Below are positions 1 through 7,807 of a stretch of 15,691 bases of DNA, piece by piece (within the stretch, counting starts at the first letter, position 1; each line of letters begins with the position of its first letter). The stretch is taken from contig JAUUYO010000045.1 of the NCBI GenBank assembly GCA_030590405.1, positions 1-15,691 on the forward strand, given 5' to 3'. The translations under genes were made by a program, and so were the position numbers. Origin of the DNA: Kangiellaceae bacterium (GTDB taxonomy: Bacteria > Pseudomonadota > Gammaproteobacteria > Enterobacterales > Kangiellaceae). Under the pieces are notes generated by a model, which saw only the letters and a program-made list of their open reading frames with translations, was not told the DNA's origin and did not search any database.

Positions 1-1088
1 CTTTATATTTTGAGAGCGTCTGCAAGGTACGTACTGCGGCGTTTACAGGTAGGCCGAGAACTGCTGACAACTATATCAATATACTCAATCATTCAGCCTC
101 CTCTTTGTTGGTGCTTATCGATGATATCCTTGATCTAACTAAGGTAGAGGCTGGACAAATAAACCTTGAATCTGCTGAATTTTCCATTGCAACGGTTGTT
201 GAAAATATTTGTTCTCAAGTATCCTTCGGCTTAGATTCCGATAATATTCGTTTATCACATACTGTATCTCAGTCTATTCCCAAAGTACTTCTAGGTGACT
301 CAGTTAGACTAGGCCAAATTTTACTGAACCTCACCAACAATGCAGTAAAGTTTACTAAAGTAGGGGATATTCGACTAAGCGTTAAAGCAACCGATAAATC
401 AGCCAACAAAATTACCTTACAATTTTCGGTGTCTGATTCAGGTATTGGGATGACTGAGGAACAGCAAAAGCATATTTTTGAAACCTATGGCCAGGCTGAC
501 TCGTCTATTACGCGTAAATTCGGTGGAACAGGACTTGGTTTGGCTATATCAAAAAGGCTTTGCAATGCGATGGGAGGCGAAATCTGGGTAAATAGCACCT
601 TAGGTGAAGGCAGTGTATTTAATTTTACTGTCAGATTAAATTACACCAATAAGCGCTCAATAAAAAAGGCAGGAAATATTGCCATTCCCTCTGAAGCAGA
701 TAAAAAACATCAATATTTAAAGGATAAGAAAATATTGATTGTCGATGACAATGAAATAAATTTAATGATTGCACAAAAAATATTATCTAAACTCGGCGTC
801 AAGGTTGAACTAGCACACAATGGTAAAATAGCAATTGAAAAACTGGATAGTATCGATTTTGATGCCATTTTGATGGATATACAAATGCCCATTATGGATG
901 GCTATACAGCCACTCGCAAAATAAGGAGCAACCCAAAATACAATGACTTACCAATCATTGCAATGTCTGCGAATGTTCTACCTCAAGATATTGAAAAAAT
1001 TATAGAGGTAGGCATGAACGCGCATATAGGAAAACCGCTAAAACTGGATTTAATGCTCGACACGATAATCAAACATTTAACAAACTAG
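1..1088 (+). CDS. Hybrid sensor histidine kinase, 3' part (5' end outside window)
   Basis: The frame is open from base 3, so this is the C-terminal part of a longer protein; the TTG at 105 is not a real start. Numbering residues from that TTG, the end of the dimerisation helix and its SA-S-LL / DILDLTKVEAG signature come first. The HATPase domain follows, with an N box around N75-N79, G1 box D111-S-G-I-G115 and G2 box G140-G145. A receiver domain covers about 209-325, with acidic D214/D215, phospho-acceptor D258 (in LMDIQMP), S288 and K310. The family autophosphorylates a His and passes the phosphate to the receiver Asp. The visible H-box region (bases 18-50) reads VCKVRTAAFTG, with no catalytic His where HE(I/V)RTPL is expected. 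No HPt domain follows before the stop. The sensed signal is unknown because the N terminus lies outside the window. Confidence 0.9.
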   Translation, partial: LYFESVCKVRTAAFTGRPRTADNYINILNHSASSLLVLIDDILDLTKVEAGQINLESAEFSIATVVENICSQVSFGLDSDNIRLSHTVSQSIPKVLLGDSVRLGQILLNLTNNAVKFTKVGDIRLSVKATDKSANKITLQFSVSDSGIGMTEEQQKHIFETYGQADSSITRKFGGTGLGLAISKRLCNAMGGEIWVNSTLGEGSVFNFTVRLNYTNKRSIKKAGNIAIPSEADKKHQYLKDKKILIVDDNEINLMIAQKILSKLGVKVELAHNGKIAIEKLDSIDFDAILMDIQMPIMDGYTATRKIRSNPKYNDLPIIAMSANVLPQDIEKIIEVGMNAHIGKPLKLDLMLDTIIKHLTN

Positions 1089-1277
1089 TTTACAGATACA
1101 CCCATTATTATAAAATTCATATCCATTCGTCGTTTTTGAGATGCTCGACCTGGCTTGGTTGATTATCGTATTTTTCAATCTCATGATGATTTTTTGACTA
1201 CTTATTATTAGCTTTTTAATTACTAAATGAGCCTGCCCCGTATTGATCTGTATTTCTTAATTGATTTTGCATAAAAC

Positions 1278-1811
1278 CTATTTATCCTTAGCTTTATCTG
1301 AGCTAGCTTGTTTAAGCAGCTGCTCTACTTTATCGCTTAAATCAGCCATTCCGGCACTTTTACCAACAGCTATTGATGCTTTAGCGGACTTACCTTTTAC
1401 ATAATATTCTCTCAAGGCTAATAAAGCACCAACCCGATTACCACTAGCACAATGTACCAATGTTCTTTCCTTACCAAGTAGCTTATCAAGTTTAATCGCA
1501 TTTTCTTTTGTTATATCTTTGTCTCCAGAGATTTCCAGTAAATGATATTTCAGCCCTTTTTTTTTGGCTTCTGCGGCTTCATCATAATCGTTAAATTCAC
1601 CTTTAGGGCGCAAATTAATCACTGTTTTAACTCCTTTGCGATTCAGTTTTTCGAAATCAGATTTTTCAGGCTGACCGCCAGTCATCAGATTTGCGTGAAG
1701 AATTCGGACGTTTTTAATCGCCAATCGTGAGCCATGTGCCAATAAATTCATACTTGTTGCAAAACTAGTCAATAGCATAAATGTCAATATTGTTTTTATT
1801 AGTGTTTTCAT
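1278..1811 (-). CDS. Exported DUF442 / beta-lactamase-hydrolase-like phosphatase
   Basis: This 177-residue protein begins with a signal peptide: positive MKTLIK, then a hydrophobic stretch to about residue 20, with likely cleavage near residues 20-26. The mature part has the hallmarks of the DUF442 (BLH) branch of the dual-specificity phosphatase fold: TGGQP at 44-48, the VKTVINLRPKGE strand-loop at 61-72 and the catalytic loop HCASGNR at 120-126. The loop is C121-X4-R126, one residue shorter than the CX5R of ordinary protein tyrosine phosphatases. The family is generally annotated as a phosphatase, but natural substrates are mostly unknown, and sulfur-transfer chemistry cannot be excluded for a CX4R loop. 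The start is supported by AGGA six to seven bases before the ATG. A 6-bp inverted repeat lies in the leader at 1836-1853. It converges on the upstream kinase and appears to be a single-gene unit. Confidence 0.8.
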   Translation of the reverse strand: MKTLIKTILTFMLLTSFATSMNLLAHGSRLAIKNVRILHANLMTGGQPEKSDFEKLNRKGVKTVINLRPKGEFNDYDEAAEAKKKGLKYHLLEISGDKDITKENAIKLDKLLGKERTLVHCASGNRVGALLALREYYVKGKSAKASIAVGKSAGMADLSDKVEQLLKQASSDKAKDK

Positions 1812-1835
1812 TGTTGTTCCTGTTTGAGGATTAAC

Positions 1836-1853
1836 GCTTCACTTTATTGAAGC
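1836..1853. promoter_or_regulatory. Small inverted repeat in leader of the phosphatase gene
   Basis: GCTTCA, six bases, then TGAAGC: a perfect 6-bp inverted repeat about 25 bases upstream of the ATG at 1811. It could be an operator half-site pair or a leader hairpin. It is not a terminator for this gene, because on the minus strand the T-run precedes the stem. The assignment rests only on symmetry and position. Confidence 0.3.
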
Positions 1854-2026
1854 AAAAAATGGTACTTTTACCAGAGATCAAATAATATATAGGATCGAAT
1901 AGAGTTTTCAACTGTTTTTTATCGAACGGACTCCAATACGAGTGTTTTCAGATTCAGCCATAAAGCCCCTTAAAACGGGAAGAGTAATAACAAACAGCCA
2001 GATAGTAGTCACCCACTCACAGCTCC

Positions 2027-2045
2027 CGGTAGGGCACTGCCCCCG
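2027..2045 (-). terminator. Possible hairpin terminator after the MOSC gene
   Basis: CGG-TA-GGGC, loop ACT, GCCC-CCG: a GC-rich 7-bp stem with a two-base bulge, six bases beyond the MOSC stop codon at 2051. No U-rich tract follows on the minus strand, so intrinsic termination would be weak. It may instead protect the mRNA 3' end. Confidence 0.35.
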
Positions 2046-2050
2046 AATAG

Positions 2051-2872
2051 TTAAATAATTTCTAACTTATCATTGACTCGAATAATACCTTTTGACCTGG
2101 GGATCAGGTTCATACCAAACAATACACCTCCATCCGCTTTCCTATATTGGCTCAAAGTCTTGAGCGGCTGACCGTTATTACTTTTTACACCGGTTTCAGG
2201 GTTAACCGTGGTAAATACGCATCGACTGCAACGTTTCACTGCATCAAAAACAACTTCCCCAATGCGAATTTGTTTCCAATCATCTTCGGCAAAAGCTTCA
2301 CAACCATCGACAATAATATTCGGTCGAAAATTAGTCATAGTCACAGGCGTTTCCAATTTTGAATTTAAATCCTGTAAAGACGCATCGGAAATCACCAGCA
2401 GTGGAAAACCATCGGCAAAACTGACAATGTCATTTGGACTAGAATAATTGGGATCGATTGCTCTCGGAGCTTTTTGGTTATATTTGATCAGTCGAACGGA
2501 AGAGTCCAGATATTGACTAAACCATTGATTCACTTGCTCGCTGGCGACAATTCCCACGCATTCATCCTGCCATATTTTAACCAGTGCAGTTTCATTCAAA
2601 AAATCTTTTTCTGCAATGATTAATGGTGAAAAATTTGAGGTGTCGATGCGGATCCCTTGATCAATCATTTGAGTTTTTAGTAATGCTAATTGGGGATATT
2701 TTCTTTGGGTGATCAACAGGCCATTTTCATCGACCAACATAAAAAGTCGATCATCTTGTAATCCTTGTGGTTGCACGTTAGCTTGTTCCAGCCGAATACC
2801 AGCTAATGATTTGACCGGGTATATTCTAACGCCAGTCAGTGTAATTTCAGGTTGACCGCTTTTTTTTCGCAT
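2051..2872 (-). CDS. MOSC-domain protein with MOSC N-terminal beta-barrel (YcbX-like)
   Basis: The 273 residues fit a MOSC_N domain (about 9-130, with IYPVKSLAGI and DDRLFMLVDENG signatures) followed by a MOSC domain (about 140-270, with FRPNIIVDG and the Cys-containing RCSRCVFTTVNPETG segment). MOSC proteins bind molybdenum cofactor through a conserved Cys, expected to lie in this segment. In E. coli, YcbX works in reduction of N-hydroxylated bases such as 6-hydroxylaminopurine. This protein ends after MOSC and lacks the 2Fe-2S ferredoxin domain carried by E. coli YcbX, so it would need a separate electron donor or have only a cofactor-binding role. The ATG is three bases after the stop codon of the upstream DUF3820 gene. 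Its AAGGTGA ribosome-binding site lies inside that gene's last codons, so translation is probably coupled. Confidence 0.85.
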   Translation of the reverse strand: MRKKSGQPEITLTGVRIYPVKSLAGIRLEQANVQPQGLQDDRLFMLVDENGLLITQRKYPQLALLKTQMIDQGIRIDTSNFSPLIIAEKDFLNETALVKIWQDECVGIVASEQVNQWFSQYLDSSVRLIKYNQKAPRAIDPNYSSPNDIVSFADGFPLLVISDASLQDLNSKLETPVTMTNFRPNIIVDGCEAFAEDDWKQIRIGEVVFDAVKRCSRCVFTTVNPETGVKSNNGQPLKTLSQYRKADGGVLFGMNLIPRSKGIIRVNDKLEII

Positions 2873-2875
2873 TGT

Positions 2876-3091
2876 TCATTCACCTTGTAATGGATAGATT
2901 AATTTCTCTAACCCATTCACTTTAATTTCATAAGTTAATTGCATTAACTCACCGAGTTTGCCTTGCGGAAATCCCTGTCTGGCAAACCAGACTAAATAAG
3001 GCTCTGGCAATTCGATCAGATTGCGGCCTTGATATTTTCCAAAGGGCATTTTCATATTGGCAATCATTTTGAGGTTATCTGGATCAAACAT
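2876..3091 (-). CDS. DUF3820 family small protein
   Basis: This 71-residue protein has the full DUF3820 signature: MPFGKYQGR at residues 14-22, L-I-E-L-PEPYLVWF around 25-36, then a GFPQGKLGELM segment and a closing EIKVNGLEKL segment. The family is widespread in gammaproteobacteria and has sometimes been called a putative quorum-sensing-regulated virulence factor. Its biochemical role is not established, and I infer none. It is the first gene of a two-gene unit with the MOSC protein (three-base gap). The region before its ATG is A/T-rich with only a weak ribosome-binding site. No membrane segment or signal peptide is visible. Confidence 0.85.
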   Translation of the reverse strand: MFDPDNLKMIANMKMPFGKYQGRNLIELPEPYLVWFARQGFPQGKLGELMQLTYEIKVNGLEKLIYPLQGE

Positions 3092-3132
3092 ATTTTTAAT
3101 CTTAATGAGTTTATAAAGCTAAGAGTTCTATC

Positions 3133-3234
3133 GTCATTGCGAGGAGGGACGACGCGGCAATCTCCATAGAATATATACTACAACCGACGAATTTCTATAA
3201 CTTTTGGAGATTGCCGCGCTGCGCTCGCAATGAC
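3133..3234. repeat. Inverted-repeat element (REP/MITE-like)
   Basis: Two arms face each other. The left arm (3133-3166) starts GTCATTGCGAG and ends CGCGGCAATCTCCA. The right arm (3205-3234) is its reverse complement at both ends: 11 outer and 14 inner bases match exactly. The arm middles differ (nine bases versus five). A 38-base A/T-rich centre separates them. The GTCATTGCGAG...GCAATCTCC core is one I recognise, from memory, as a common intergenic palindromic repeat in many bacterial genomes. It lies between the ylqF and DUF3820 genes, contains no ORF, and could form a long stem in the transcript leader of the DUF3820-MOSC unit. Confidence 0.85.
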
Positions 3235-3253
3235 ACTATATTTTTAACATTCT

Positions 3254-4204
3254 TCACCGACGCCGTTTCTTTTTTTTCTTTTTTCGGTTAGCTTCTTTTT
3301 CTTCTTTGGCCAACAGTCTGGCCTCAACTTCGACCAGCTCTTTTTCGACCATTTCCGGCAACTCCAGACTTATTGCTCCCATGGTGAAATTTCTAAATTC
3401 GTTAATTAAAATTTTGCAAATTCGATCTAAGTCTATTCGCCCGCCCGCTTGCAGGCAACCTCTTTTGCGACCGATAACTTCCAACAGTTGGGTAATATCC
3501 GATAGTCCACTTTTTATTTGAGAGTCCTCTAGCTGAAAATTCTTTTTTAATCGTTCAGGATAATACTCCAAAAAATATTCTGCCGCGTAATAGGCAATAT
3601 CGTCATATTCAAGTACGGTATCTTTTATCGCGCCTGTTATCGCCAATCGATAACTACTATTGGTGTTTTCTATTTTTGGCCATAAAAAACCCGGAGTATC
3701 GAATAAAATAATACCATTGTCTAAATCAATCCTTTGCTGTCTTTTGGTGACTGCTGGCTCATTGCCCACTTTGGCAATGGTTCGACCCGAGAGGATATTA
3801 ATGATCGTTGATTTGCCAACATTAGGAATACCCATAATCATCGCTTTAACAGGTTTATCTTTGTCTAGATAATCAGGGAAGATCTTGTGACATAACCGGC
3901 TAATTTTTTTCACTTGTTCCGGCTGCTTGCTACTAATTGGAAGAGACTTGGTGCCATGTTGACTATCGAACATCTTACACCATAGTTCGGTGACTTCAGG
4001 ATCGGCTAAATCGCTTTTGTTTAGCACTCTAATAACCGGTTTGGGATGCTCGCTGTTACTTAGAAGTTCGGCCACCATGGGGTTAGTGCTGCTGTAAGGG
4101 ATACGCGCATCGACCACTTCGATGACCAGGTCCACTTTTGGCAAGGCTTCCTTTATTTCTTTTTGGGCTTTGTACATATGCCCCGGATACCACTGAATGG
4201 TCAT
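3254..4204 (-). CDS. ylqF: Ribosome biogenesis GTPase YlqF/RbgA
   Basis: This 316-residue circularly permuted GTPase has motifs in the order G4-G5-G1-G2-G3: N62-K-S-D65, S91-S-K93, G125-IPNVGKST-133, T153 and D169-T-P-G172. The amino end (QWYPGHMYKA) is the typical YlqF start. Residues about 190-285 form the helical C-terminal domain used for RNA binding in RbgA. The protein ends in a strongly basic tail (about 307-316, all Lys/Arg), probably ribosome-binding. In Bacillus, RbgA is needed for a late step of 50S subunit assembly. An equivalent role here is expected but not shown. The start is supported by AGGAG about nine bases upstream of the ATG. The tail is encoded by long T-runs on the plus strand (about 3262-3283), a potential slippage site. 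Confidence 0.92.
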   Translation of the reverse strand: MTIQWYPGHMYKAQKEIKEALPKVDLVIEVVDARIPYSSTNPMVAELLSNSEHPKPVIRVLNKSDLADPEVTELWCKMFDSQHGTKSLPISSKQPEQVKKISRLCHKIFPDYLDKDKPVKAMIMGIPNVGKSTIINILSGRTIAKVGNEPAVTKRQQRIDLDNGIILFDTPGFLWPKIENTNSSYRLAITGAIKDTVLEYDDIAYYAAEYFLEYYPERLKKNFQLEDSQIKSGLSDITQLLEVIGRKRGCLQAGGRIDLDRICKILINEFRNFTMGAISLELPEMVEKELVEVEARLLAKEEKEANRKKKKKKRRR

Positions 4205-4267
4205 TGCTTATTTCTCCTGGCTGTACTCATTAATGTCTATTATCCTGCAAAATCCGCCCCGGCACAC

Positions 4268-4291
4268 TAGCAAATGCCCTCATTTGTGCTA
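4268..4291. promoter_or_regulatory. Imperfect palindrome upstream of the PilZ gene
   Basis: TAGCAAATG, CCCT, CATTTGTGCTA: the arms are complementary except for a GT insertion in the right arm. It is centred about 50 bases upstream of the PilZ ATG at 4329, in the shared upstream region between divergent ylqF and the PilZ gene. Size and position suit a repressor or activator site. A leader hairpin is the alternative. No matching known operator was recognised. Confidence 0.35.
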
Positions 4292-4328
4292 AAGTTAGTT
4301 CAGATCGATGATGTGAGGTAAAAAACGC

Positions 4329-4697
4329 ATGAACAATGAAAGACGCCACTACAAACGGGTTCATTTTGATACCACCGCAACCCTGTCAAAAGATGAGCAA
4401 TCCTTTGCCTGTCAAGTTATCGATTTGTCGATCCATGGCGTGTTACTACGCCCACATGGCGTTATTCGCTCTAAAGTCGATTCCATTTACCAACTGGATA
4501 TACCGCTTTCAGACCAACAAAATCACGTTAAAATGTCACTTAAACTGATGCATCAACACCCTGATAGTCTGGGGTTTATTTGTGAAAATATTGATTTAGA
4601 CAGCATCACTCATCTGCGAAAAATCGTCGAACTAAATTCCGGTGACTCAGCTATTTTAGAACGCGACCTGGCAGCTCTTTGTTCTGAAAATGCTTGA
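4329..4697 (+). CDS. PilZ-domain c-di-GMP-binding protein
   Basis: This 122-residue single-domain protein has both PilZ ligand motifs: RxxxR at R6-R10 near the amino end, and D32-x-S34-x-x-G37 at the turn of the beta-barrel. Stand-alone PilZ proteins bind cyclic di-GMP and usually adjust motility, exopolysaccharide or pilus function through a partner. The partner cannot be read from this context. The start has a GAGGT ribosome-binding site about ten bases upstream. The gene is divergent from ylqF and converges on radA with about 30 bases between stop codons. A palindrome lies upstream at 4268-4291. Confidence 0.85.
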   Translation: MNNERRHYKRVHFDTTATLSKDEQSFACQVIDLSIHGVLLRPHGVIRSKVDSIYQLDIPLSDQQNHVKMSLKLMHQHPDSLGFICENIDLDSITHLRKIVELNSGDSAILERDLAALCSENA

Positions 4698-4727
4698 TTT
4701 CAGATTCTGCTCCAGTTTTTAAAAAAA

Positions 4728-6095
4728 TTAAATCTCTGACAACACTTGCAAAGCTTCCTGCAAATTACTCACTGTCTTGATCTCCATCCCCTCAATATTA
4801 CCTTTTGGCGCATTGCCTTTAGGTACAATCGCTTTGCCAAACCCGTGTTTTACTGCTTCTTTAATCCGCTCTTGACCGTTGGGCACAGGTCTTATTTCTC
4901 CAGCTAAACCGATTTCACCAAACACGATCAGATCTTGCGGTAACACTTGATTCTTAAGGCTCGAAACAATTGCCAGAAGTTGTGACAGATCGGCACTGGT
5001 TTCCATCACTTTAACCCCGCCCACCACGTTTAAAAAAATATCCTGATCGTGACAAAAAACCCCGCCGTGGCGGGATAAGACCGCCAGCAACATCGACAAT
5101 CGATTTTGATCTAGCCCAACAGCGACTCGTTTGGGATGGCTACCGTGTGCTTCATCGACTAACGCTTGCACTTCGACTAATAGCGGCCTTGAACCTTCCC
5201 AGGTGACCGTGACCACGCTACCTGCGGAGGCTTGTTGATATCGAGATAAGAAAATAGCCGATGGGTTTTGTACTTCCTTGAGTCCTTCTTCCGTCATCGC
5301 AAAAACGCCCAATTCGTTAACCGCACCGAAACGATTTTTAACAGCTCTTAAAATACGATAACGCCCATCTCTTTCGCCTTCAAAATAAAGCACTGCATCC
5401 ACCATATGCTCTAATACTCTTGGTCCGGCGAGTGAGCCGTCTTTGGTCACATGACCAACCACAAACAGCGCAATACCTTTTTGTTTAGCAAATCTGACCA
5501 GCTGGGCGGTACTCTCTCTAACCTGAGCTACGCCGCCAGGGGCCGACTGTAAATATTCAGTATAAATCGTCTGGATGGAATCAATCACCATGACTTGCGG
5601 CTGATTTGTTTGCGCAGTAGCGATAATCGTCTCGACTTTAGTTTCAGTCAATAAACTCAATTGCTCACCATTTAATCCAAGTCGTTTGGCGCGCATCGAA
5701 ATTTGTTGCGCCGATTCTTCACCGGTCACATAAATCGCATTAAGACTCTCACTTAAACGGCACATGGACTGAAGCAATATGGTCGACTTGCCAATCCCTG
5801 GATCACCACCGAGTAACACCACTGAGCCGGGCACTAACCCACCGCCTAACACTCTGTCAAGCTCGCTTAAACTGGTGGCTATTCTTGCGGTATCGGAATG
5901 TTTGACTTCACTTAATTTTTGCAACTTGATCTCAGTGCCTGCGTAACCAGCAAAACGACCTGTGGTCGGCGTTTTGTTGACTTCAACCTGTTCAACCAGA
6001 CAATTCCACTGCCCGCAATCACCACATTGCCCCCCCCACTTGGACGAAACAGCACCGCATTGATTACACACATATTGAATTTTTGTTTTTGCCAT
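4728..6095 (-). CDS. radA: DNA repair protein RadA/Sms
   Basis: RadA is a RecA-like, DnaB-type helicase that promotes branch migration during recombinational repair. From the chosen ATG (base 6095) the protein has 455 residues, close to the usual 455-460. It starts MAKTKIQYVC, as RadA proteins do. An in-frame ATG 45 bases upstream (6140) would add a non-conserved extension and has no ribosome-binding site. Visible parts: a four-Cys zinc finger (C10, C13, C24, C27), Walker A GGDPGIGKST at 96-105, Walker B region VMVIDSIQ at about 168-175, the RadA signature KNRFG at 253-257, and a C-terminal Lon-protease-like domain (about 270-455). All key residues are present. It stands divergent from the DAHP synthase gene. 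Confidence 0.96.
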   Translation of the reverse strand: MAKTKIQYVCNQCGAVSSKWGGQCGDCGQWNCLVEQVEVNKTPTTGRFAGYAGTEIKLQKLSEVKHSDTARIATSLSELDRVLGGGLVPGSVVLLGGDPGIGKSTILLQSMCRLSESLNAIYVTGEESAQQISMRAKRLGLNGEQLSLLTETKVETIIATAQTNQPQVMVIDSIQTIYTEYLQSAPGGVAQVRESTAQLVRFAKQKGIALFVVGHVTKDGSLAGPRVLEHMVDAVLYFEGERDGRYRILRAVKNRFGAVNELGVFAMTEEGLKEVQNPSAIFLSRYQQASAGSVVTVTWEGSRPLLVEVQALVDEAHGSHPKRVAVGLDQNRLSMLLAVLSRHGGVFCHDQDIFLNVVGGVKVMETSADLSQLLAIVSSLKNQVLPQDLIVFGEIGLAGEIRPVPNGQERIKEAVKHGFGKAIVPKGNAPKGNIEGMEIKTVSNLQEALQVLSEI

Positions 6096-6240
6096 TCGGG
6101 TGTTTATTCTCACGTTATTTTCAAACTCACAGGGTGCCATTCTAGGAGTTTATCCAAGGATTATTACAATTATTCATTAAAATAGTTACATTCGAACAAT
6201 ATAACTGAGCCAATGACTCGATCTTTATCAGGCATATTAC

Positions 6241-6246
6241 TATAAT
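6241..6246 (+). promoter_or_regulatory. Candidate -10 element of the DAHP synthase promoter
   Basis: A perfect TATAAT lies 31 bases upstream of the ATG at 6277, in the divergent intergenic region with radA. No good -35 hexamer sits at 16-18 bases. The nearest TGAC-containing hexamer is 22 bases away, so an activator might be needed if this is the promoter. Confidence 0.4.
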
Positions 6247-6276
6247 CCAGATAGATCCTGAATAGACAAATACTCA

Positions 6277-7716
6277 ATGAAATCATCTCACCCCAGACTA
6301 TCACAATCTAAACCGCCTCAATCCGGGCCTCCTCTATCTAACTCGGCTCAACCTGAGGCATATCAATCAGACTCATGCCACTCAAAGACATGGTTTCCTG
6401 AATCGTGGCAAACTTGCCGACTAAGCCAACAGGCTCATTATGCTGATCTTAAGCTACTTGATAAAACTATTCAGGAACTGAGTCAATTACCTCCGTTAGT
6501 CAGTGTTCAGGAAATCGAAGAATTAAAAACCAAAATAGCCAGCGCCGCCAAAGGTGACAGTTTTGTATTGCAAGGGGGCGATTGCGCTGAATTATTTTCC
6601 GATTGTAACGCTGAAGTGATCACCGATAAGCTAAAAATATTATTACAAATGTCGCTAATTCTGGTTTACGGATTAAATAAACCAGTGGTGAAAATTGGCC
6701 GAATGGCAGGCCAATACGCCAAGCCCCGCTCTGCCGAAACAGAGACGATTAACGGTTTAAGCCTGCCTTGCTATCGAGGTGATTTAATTAATGGTGTTGA
6801 GTTTACTCCTGAGCAACGCCAGCCAGATCCCAAAAGGCTATTAAAGGGCTATTCCTTCGCCTCCTTAACTCTAAATTATTTACGAACCTTATTAGATAAC
6901 CATTTTGGTGATTTATCCAATGTGGATAACTGGGATCTTGATTTTGTCGCACATTCTAGCCGAGCCCGTGAATATCATGAGATTTTGGATAAGCTCAAAT
7001 ACTCTCAATCGGTGATCGAGAATTTAACCTTACAAACCAATACTGCGAGTGCCAAAGATAAGATTTATACTTGCCACGAAGCGTTGCATTTACACTACGA
7101 ACAGGCGTTAACCAGACAATGCGATCGCGGTCGCTGGTATAACTTGTCCACTCATATGCCATGGATTGGCATGCGAACCAGCCAACTTGACTCGGCCCAT
7201 GTCGAATATATGCGCGGTATCGAAAATCCGGTCGCAATAAAAATCGGCCCGAGCATGTCGGCTGAGCAATTATTGGATTTAGTTAATATTTTGGACCCAA
7301 ATAATTGCCCCGGGCGACTCACACTTATCACCCGTTTTGGTGAGCAGAAAATACAGCAACTATTACCCGCCATGATTTGCTTAATACAAAAAGAAGGAAG
7401 AACACCACTTTGGTGCTGCGACCCGATGCACGGCAATACCTCAATCACCAGCCATGGAAGAAAAACCCGCCGGTTTGACGCAATTATCAATGAATTGACC
7501 AAAGCCTTTCAAATTCATCAAAACCTTGGCAGCCACCTCGGCGGGGTACATTTTGAATTGACCGGCGAGAACGTCACTGAGTGTGTTGGTGGCGCACGAG
7601 GATTAACCGAGCTGGATTTACAAAAAGCCTATAAGAGCCTGGTTGATCCCCGATTAAATGCCGAACAGGCGTTAGAAATAGCCATTCTTATTACTCGGTT
7701 AAATCAGCCTTCCTGA
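6277..7716 (+). CDS. Class II 3-deoxy-D-arabino-heptulosonate-7-phosphate synthase
   Basis: This 479-residue enzyme condenses phosphoenolpyruvate and erythrose 4-phosphate in the first step of the shikimate pathway. It is the plant/mycobacterial type II family, unrelated in sequence to E. coli AroF/G/H. Recognisable blocks are LQGGDCAE at 98-105, KIGRMAGQYAKPRS at 139-152, WYNLSTHMPWIGMRT at 287-301, CCDPMHGNT at 380-388 and HFELTGENVTECVGG at 425-439. Expected metal ligands are C103, H385, E427 and D457; substrate arginines and lysine are R142, R300, K322 and R353. These match the Mycobacterium tuberculosis enzyme with a constant offset of 16. The first 38 residues, before the conserved W39-F-P-E-S-W, are Ser/Pro/Gln-rich and have no family counterpart that I know. 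No other in-frame ATG exists near there. The ribosome-binding site is weak. Class II enzymes can be housekeeping or belong to secondary metabolism; no biosynthetic cluster is visible here. Confidence 0.94.
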   Translation: MKSSHPRLSQSKPPQSGPPLSNSAQPEAYQSDSCHSKTWFPESWQTCRLSQQAHYADLKLLDKTIQELSQLPPLVSVQEIEELKTKIASAAKGDSFVLQGGDCAELFSDCNAEVITDKLKILLQMSLILVYGLNKPVVKIGRMAGQYAKPRSAETETINGLSLPCYRGDLINGVEFTPEQRQPDPKRLLKGYSFASLTLNYLRTLLDNHFGDLSNVDNWDLDFVAHSSRAREYHEILDKLKYSQSVIENLTLQTNTASAKDKIYTCHEALHLHYEQALTRQCDRGRWYNLSTHMPWIGMRTSQLDSAHVEYMRGIENPVAIKIGPSMSAEQLLDLVNILDPNNCPGRLTLITRFGEQKIQQLLPAMICLIQKEGRTPLWCCDPMHGNTSITSHGRKTRRFDAIINELTKAFQIHQNLGSHLGGVHFELTGENVTECVGGARGLTELDLQKAYKSLVDPRLNAEQALEIAILITRLNQPS

Positions 7717-7728
7717 TTCAAAATCGTG

Positions 7729-7743
7729 GCCCTGTAGCAGGGC
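7729..7743 (+). other. Short perfect hairpin after the DAHP synthase gene
   Basis: GCCCTG, loop TAG, CAGGGC: a perfect 6-bp stem beginning 12 bases after the stop codon. No T-run follows directly, so it is a weak terminator candidate or an mRNA 3'-end stabiliser. Confidence 0.35.
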
Positions 7744-7807
7744 TGTAGTGCGATTTCTCGATATTATAAAAAAAACAGTGCTTTTTTCACCACAATGCAG
7801 CAATATG

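Noticed and set aside
105..107. TTG as start of the sensor kinase
   Set aside because: The frame and the kinase homology continue upstream to the window edge.
6096..6140. Upstream in-frame ATG giving a 470-residue RadA
   Set aside because: The added 15 residues are not RadA-like and lack a ribosome-binding site; the ATG at 6095 gives the conserved start and normal length.
6995..7502. Minus-strand open frames inside the DAHP synthase gene
   Set aside because: They overlap a clearly conserved gene and their products show no recognisable features.
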